A stretch of 64,000 nt of DNA from Vitis vinifera (Eukaryota; Streptophyta; Magnoliopsida; Vitales; Vitaceae), in assembly GCF_030704535.1 (NCBI RefSeq), contig NC_081818.1, forward strand, positions 1,873,001 through 1,937,000, read 5' to 3'. The position numbers were made by a program, and so were the translations under genes. Of the stretch, positions 61,736-64,000 are shown piece after piece. How positions within the stretch are numbered: position 1 is the first letter of the stretch; every line of letters starts with the position of its first letter. Below the pieces are notes generated by a model. It worked only from the letters and a program-made list of their open reading frames with translations. It did not search any database and was not told the DNA's origin.

Positions 61736-62370
61736 TAGGTTTGTTTGGTAAAACTTAATATTTATTATTTAATATTTTAAGTTGATTTTAAGTTAAATTA
61801 TATTAAAGTTATTGGATTAAAACTTATTACTGATAAAAAAAATTTAAAATTGATTCTAAATAATTAAATTGACATATTTATCATTATAAATTATAATTAA
61901 GGCAAATAAGAATAAGTAACAGTGAAGGTCATGAAGTAGTAAAAAAGATTGTGAAGGGTAAAACTTAATACTTATTACTTAATACCTTAAGTTGATTTTA
62001 AATTAAATTATATTAAAGTTGTTAGCTTAATTCCCGATAAAAATAACTTAAAATTGATTTTAAATCATTAAATTGACATATTTATCATCATAAATTATAA
62101 TTAAGGCAAATGCAGTCAAGTAATAATGAAGGTCATGGAATAGTAAAAAAGACCGTGAAGGTAATTAGAGCAAATGATGAAAAAAAAAAAAGTAAAATTA
62201 AAATATAGACTTAATAATAAGTTAATTATTTTTACTTAATACTTAAAATTATTTTTTTATTTTAAGTTATACCATTAAGTTATTTTACCAAACATACTTA
62301 ATTTACTTAATAACTTAAATTAAGTTATTAAGTCATTTTAAGTTATTAAATTGATTTACCAAACATCTAC
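61736..62370. repeat. Two tandem-like copies of the TTTGGTAAAACTTAA repeat
   Basis: GGTAAAACTTAAT starts near 61747 and recurs near 61960 (GGGTAAAACTTAATA), each followed by AAGTTGATTTTAA, TAAATTGACATATTTATCAT and TATAATTAAGGCAAAT. The block ends with inverted-looking TTTTACCAAACATAC and TTTACCAAACATCTAC. Confidence 0.7.
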
Positions 62371-62611
62371 TAACATTTTATAAAAACGTGTTTATTCAGA
62401 GCCCCTTTGATAATAATTGTAAGGAACGATTTTAATGTTTTTAGTGCTTGAAAATAACTCTTTAGATAAATATTTCTCAATATTGAAAGGTTAAAAACGC
62501 TTCCTAAAATTAGTGTCAAACGAGTTCTTAATCTTAACGTTAAATCGATTGAAATGATGAATAAATAAATAAATAAGTTGGAGCTTAAAAAAATAAATAA
62601 ATATCAATATT

Positions 62612-64000
62612 AAATTTTGAATTAGATCGAGCTACTTTAAAATATGATAGTGTTTTTATAGCAATCCAAGGGGCAAGGAGTTGGGTCAACCATTCAATCA
62701 AATGATGTTAAGTAGCTTCTCATCTCTTCTTAAGAAACAAATGGGTTGTTTTTTTACAAAGTTGTACTAAATTTTACATATGGAAATTTTGTCAAAAGAA
62801 TTATTAGTTCAATTCACCTTAATGATAGAAAAAATAATTGATTAAATTCTATTAAATTTGACTTATATTGATTATTTATCAAATAAAGATTTTGGTTATT
62901 GAAGAGAGTAATTAACATTCTTATTTATGTTAAACTAAAAATGTATGCAATTTAAACTTAATAGTCTAATATTATTTCAATAAAGATAATTTTTTTAAAT
63001 ATTATGCTATTTTATTTATAAATTAATTAATGATATTAAAATAATAAAATTTTAAATCATCAAAATCATCTAAAAATGTGAAGTTAAAAGTTCAAGAAAT
63101 TAAAAAAAAATGAAATCACATTTACCAAATACGGTTTCAATTCAAAAGTGAAACAATGAAATCGCATTTGTCAAATGTAGTTACAATAAAAATAAATAAA
63201 ATCAATGAGATGGCTCCTATAGGCTTTATTTTTTTTATTTTTTTATTTTTTATAAAAAAAAAAGGGTAATTTTGGCTTGAAACTGAGGTATTGCTTCCGT
63301 TTTGGTTGGATAGTTGTTAGGTTATGATGTTGAAATTGGAAACCTAAGTTGGAGTCCTAATAGATTTTGTATTTTAAAAACTATTTAGTATCTTTTAAAA
63401 TATTTTTATGAATAAAAAATATTTATATTTTTTCAAAGTCTTGTAAAACTGAAATCTATTTCATCGGCAAAGCATGAACAACCTTGAAAATCCTCTTTTA
63501 TTTTAAAAATACAAGTAAATCACTTGGATAAAATTAGTTTTATAACCATTAGTTGATATAAGCAAGCTTTTTTTAGGATTAAAAAAATAAAGAATTTTAT
63601 ATTTTATAAAATTTAAATATAATTTTGATTTTAAATAAGCATGAATTAACCCCACAAATTCCAAATTTTAATTACTTTAAAAAAAAATTTCAAATTCAAA
63701 TATATTGTATCTATGAGTTTAAGTTAAAATAGGAGTTCATTTACTTTTTCAAACATACTTTTATATATATATATATATATCTGTTAGGTTTTTTAAGTGT
63801 TGTTTACAATGTTAAGTAAAAATAAAATTAAAAATATTCAAACCGGAAATAAAGATAAAGATGGAATTGTTTGGTAATACTTATTACTTAATGTCTTAAG
63901 TTGATTTTAAGTTAAATTATATTAAAGTTGTTAGTTTAAAACTTCTTACTAATAAAAATAACTTAAAATTGATTTTAAATCATTAAATTGACATATTTAT
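62612..64000. repeat. Copy B of the large direct duplication (continues past the window)
   Basis: Begins AAATTTTGAATTAGATCG and runs parallel to copy A to the window end, where it reaches the GGTAATACTTATTACTTAAT repeat corresponding to about 61747 in copy A. The start-to-start spacing is about 2.4 kb. The true right end is outside the window. Confidence 0.85.
63762..63780. repeat. (TA)n microsatellite
   Basis: About nine TA units in copy B; copy A has a much shorter run at the equivalent place. Confidence 0.85.

Larger units (their letters stand above)
60211..61890. repeat. Copy A of a large direct duplication
   Basis: Starts AAATTTTGAATTATATC and shares blocks with copy B in the same order: GTGTTTTTATAGTAATC, TCAAAAGAATTATTAGAT, CTTATTTATGTTAAACTAAA, GATGGCTCCTATAGGCTTTA and CTATTTCATCGGC(C/A)AAG. 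It carries an extra 272-bp MITE and a 60-bp tandem doublet (60426-60540) absent from copy B. Confidence 0.85.
59800..64000. other. AT-rich spacer upstream of the SR gene
   Basis: No gene was found. It contains the two copies of a direct duplication (60211-61890 and 62612-64000+), a MITE in the first copy, a 60-bp doublet and several TTTGGTAAAACTTAA-type repeats. Confidence 0.65.

Overview
The window is nuclear DNA of a flowering plant. Genes are split by GT-AG introns, the intergenic DNA is very AT-rich, and tRNA-derived SINE, Mutator-like (MULE), LTR, LINE and MITE-type sequences are common. The gene models and repeat style look like a woody eudicot such as grapevine; the species is an inference. 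Exon coordinates were read by eye from splice signals, reading frame and family knowledge, and in every multi-exon model the summed exon lengths close in frame.

Layout. (1) 1-840: 3' end of LSM4 (+), the U6 snRNP/P-body Sm-like protein. (2) 840-2950: AT-rich spacer with a SINE in a 21-bp target-site duplication. (3) 3036-9031: 13-exon gene for an HGSNAT-like multi-pass membrane acetyltransferase (+); exon 5 opens with an in-frame TGA, and intron 3 holds a solo LTR. (4) 9385-16314: a 6.9-kb MULE with an exact 9-bp TSD, a broken transposase (-), a Ulp1/C48 protease unit (+) and a nested 0.6-kb MULE-type element with its own 9-bp TSD. (5) 16523-18393: a 1.85-kb non-autonomous MULE, also with an exact 9-bp TSD. 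(6) 19536-24966: RPT5, 26S proteasome ATPase (+). (7) 25815-27675: TCTP (-), convergent with RPT5. (8) 27.9-34.2 kb: gene-poor AT-rich repeat remnants. (9) 34474-44053: RING-finger protein, RFI2-like (+). (10) 45376-59720: SF2/ASF-type SR splicing factor (-) with two introns of about 4-5 kb filled with LINE fragments. (11) 59.8-64.0 kb: AT-rich, with a direct duplication of at least 1.4 kb that runs off the right end.

The host genes are conserved housekeeping functions (RNA splicing and decay, protein turnover, growth control) with no sign of a cluster or pathway. I found no convincing evidence for an undescribed biological system. The most informative observations are the nested MULEs with intact TSDs, the premature stop in the HGSNAT-like gene, the paired duplication that dates a MITE insertion, and the repeats in SR and RPT5 introns.
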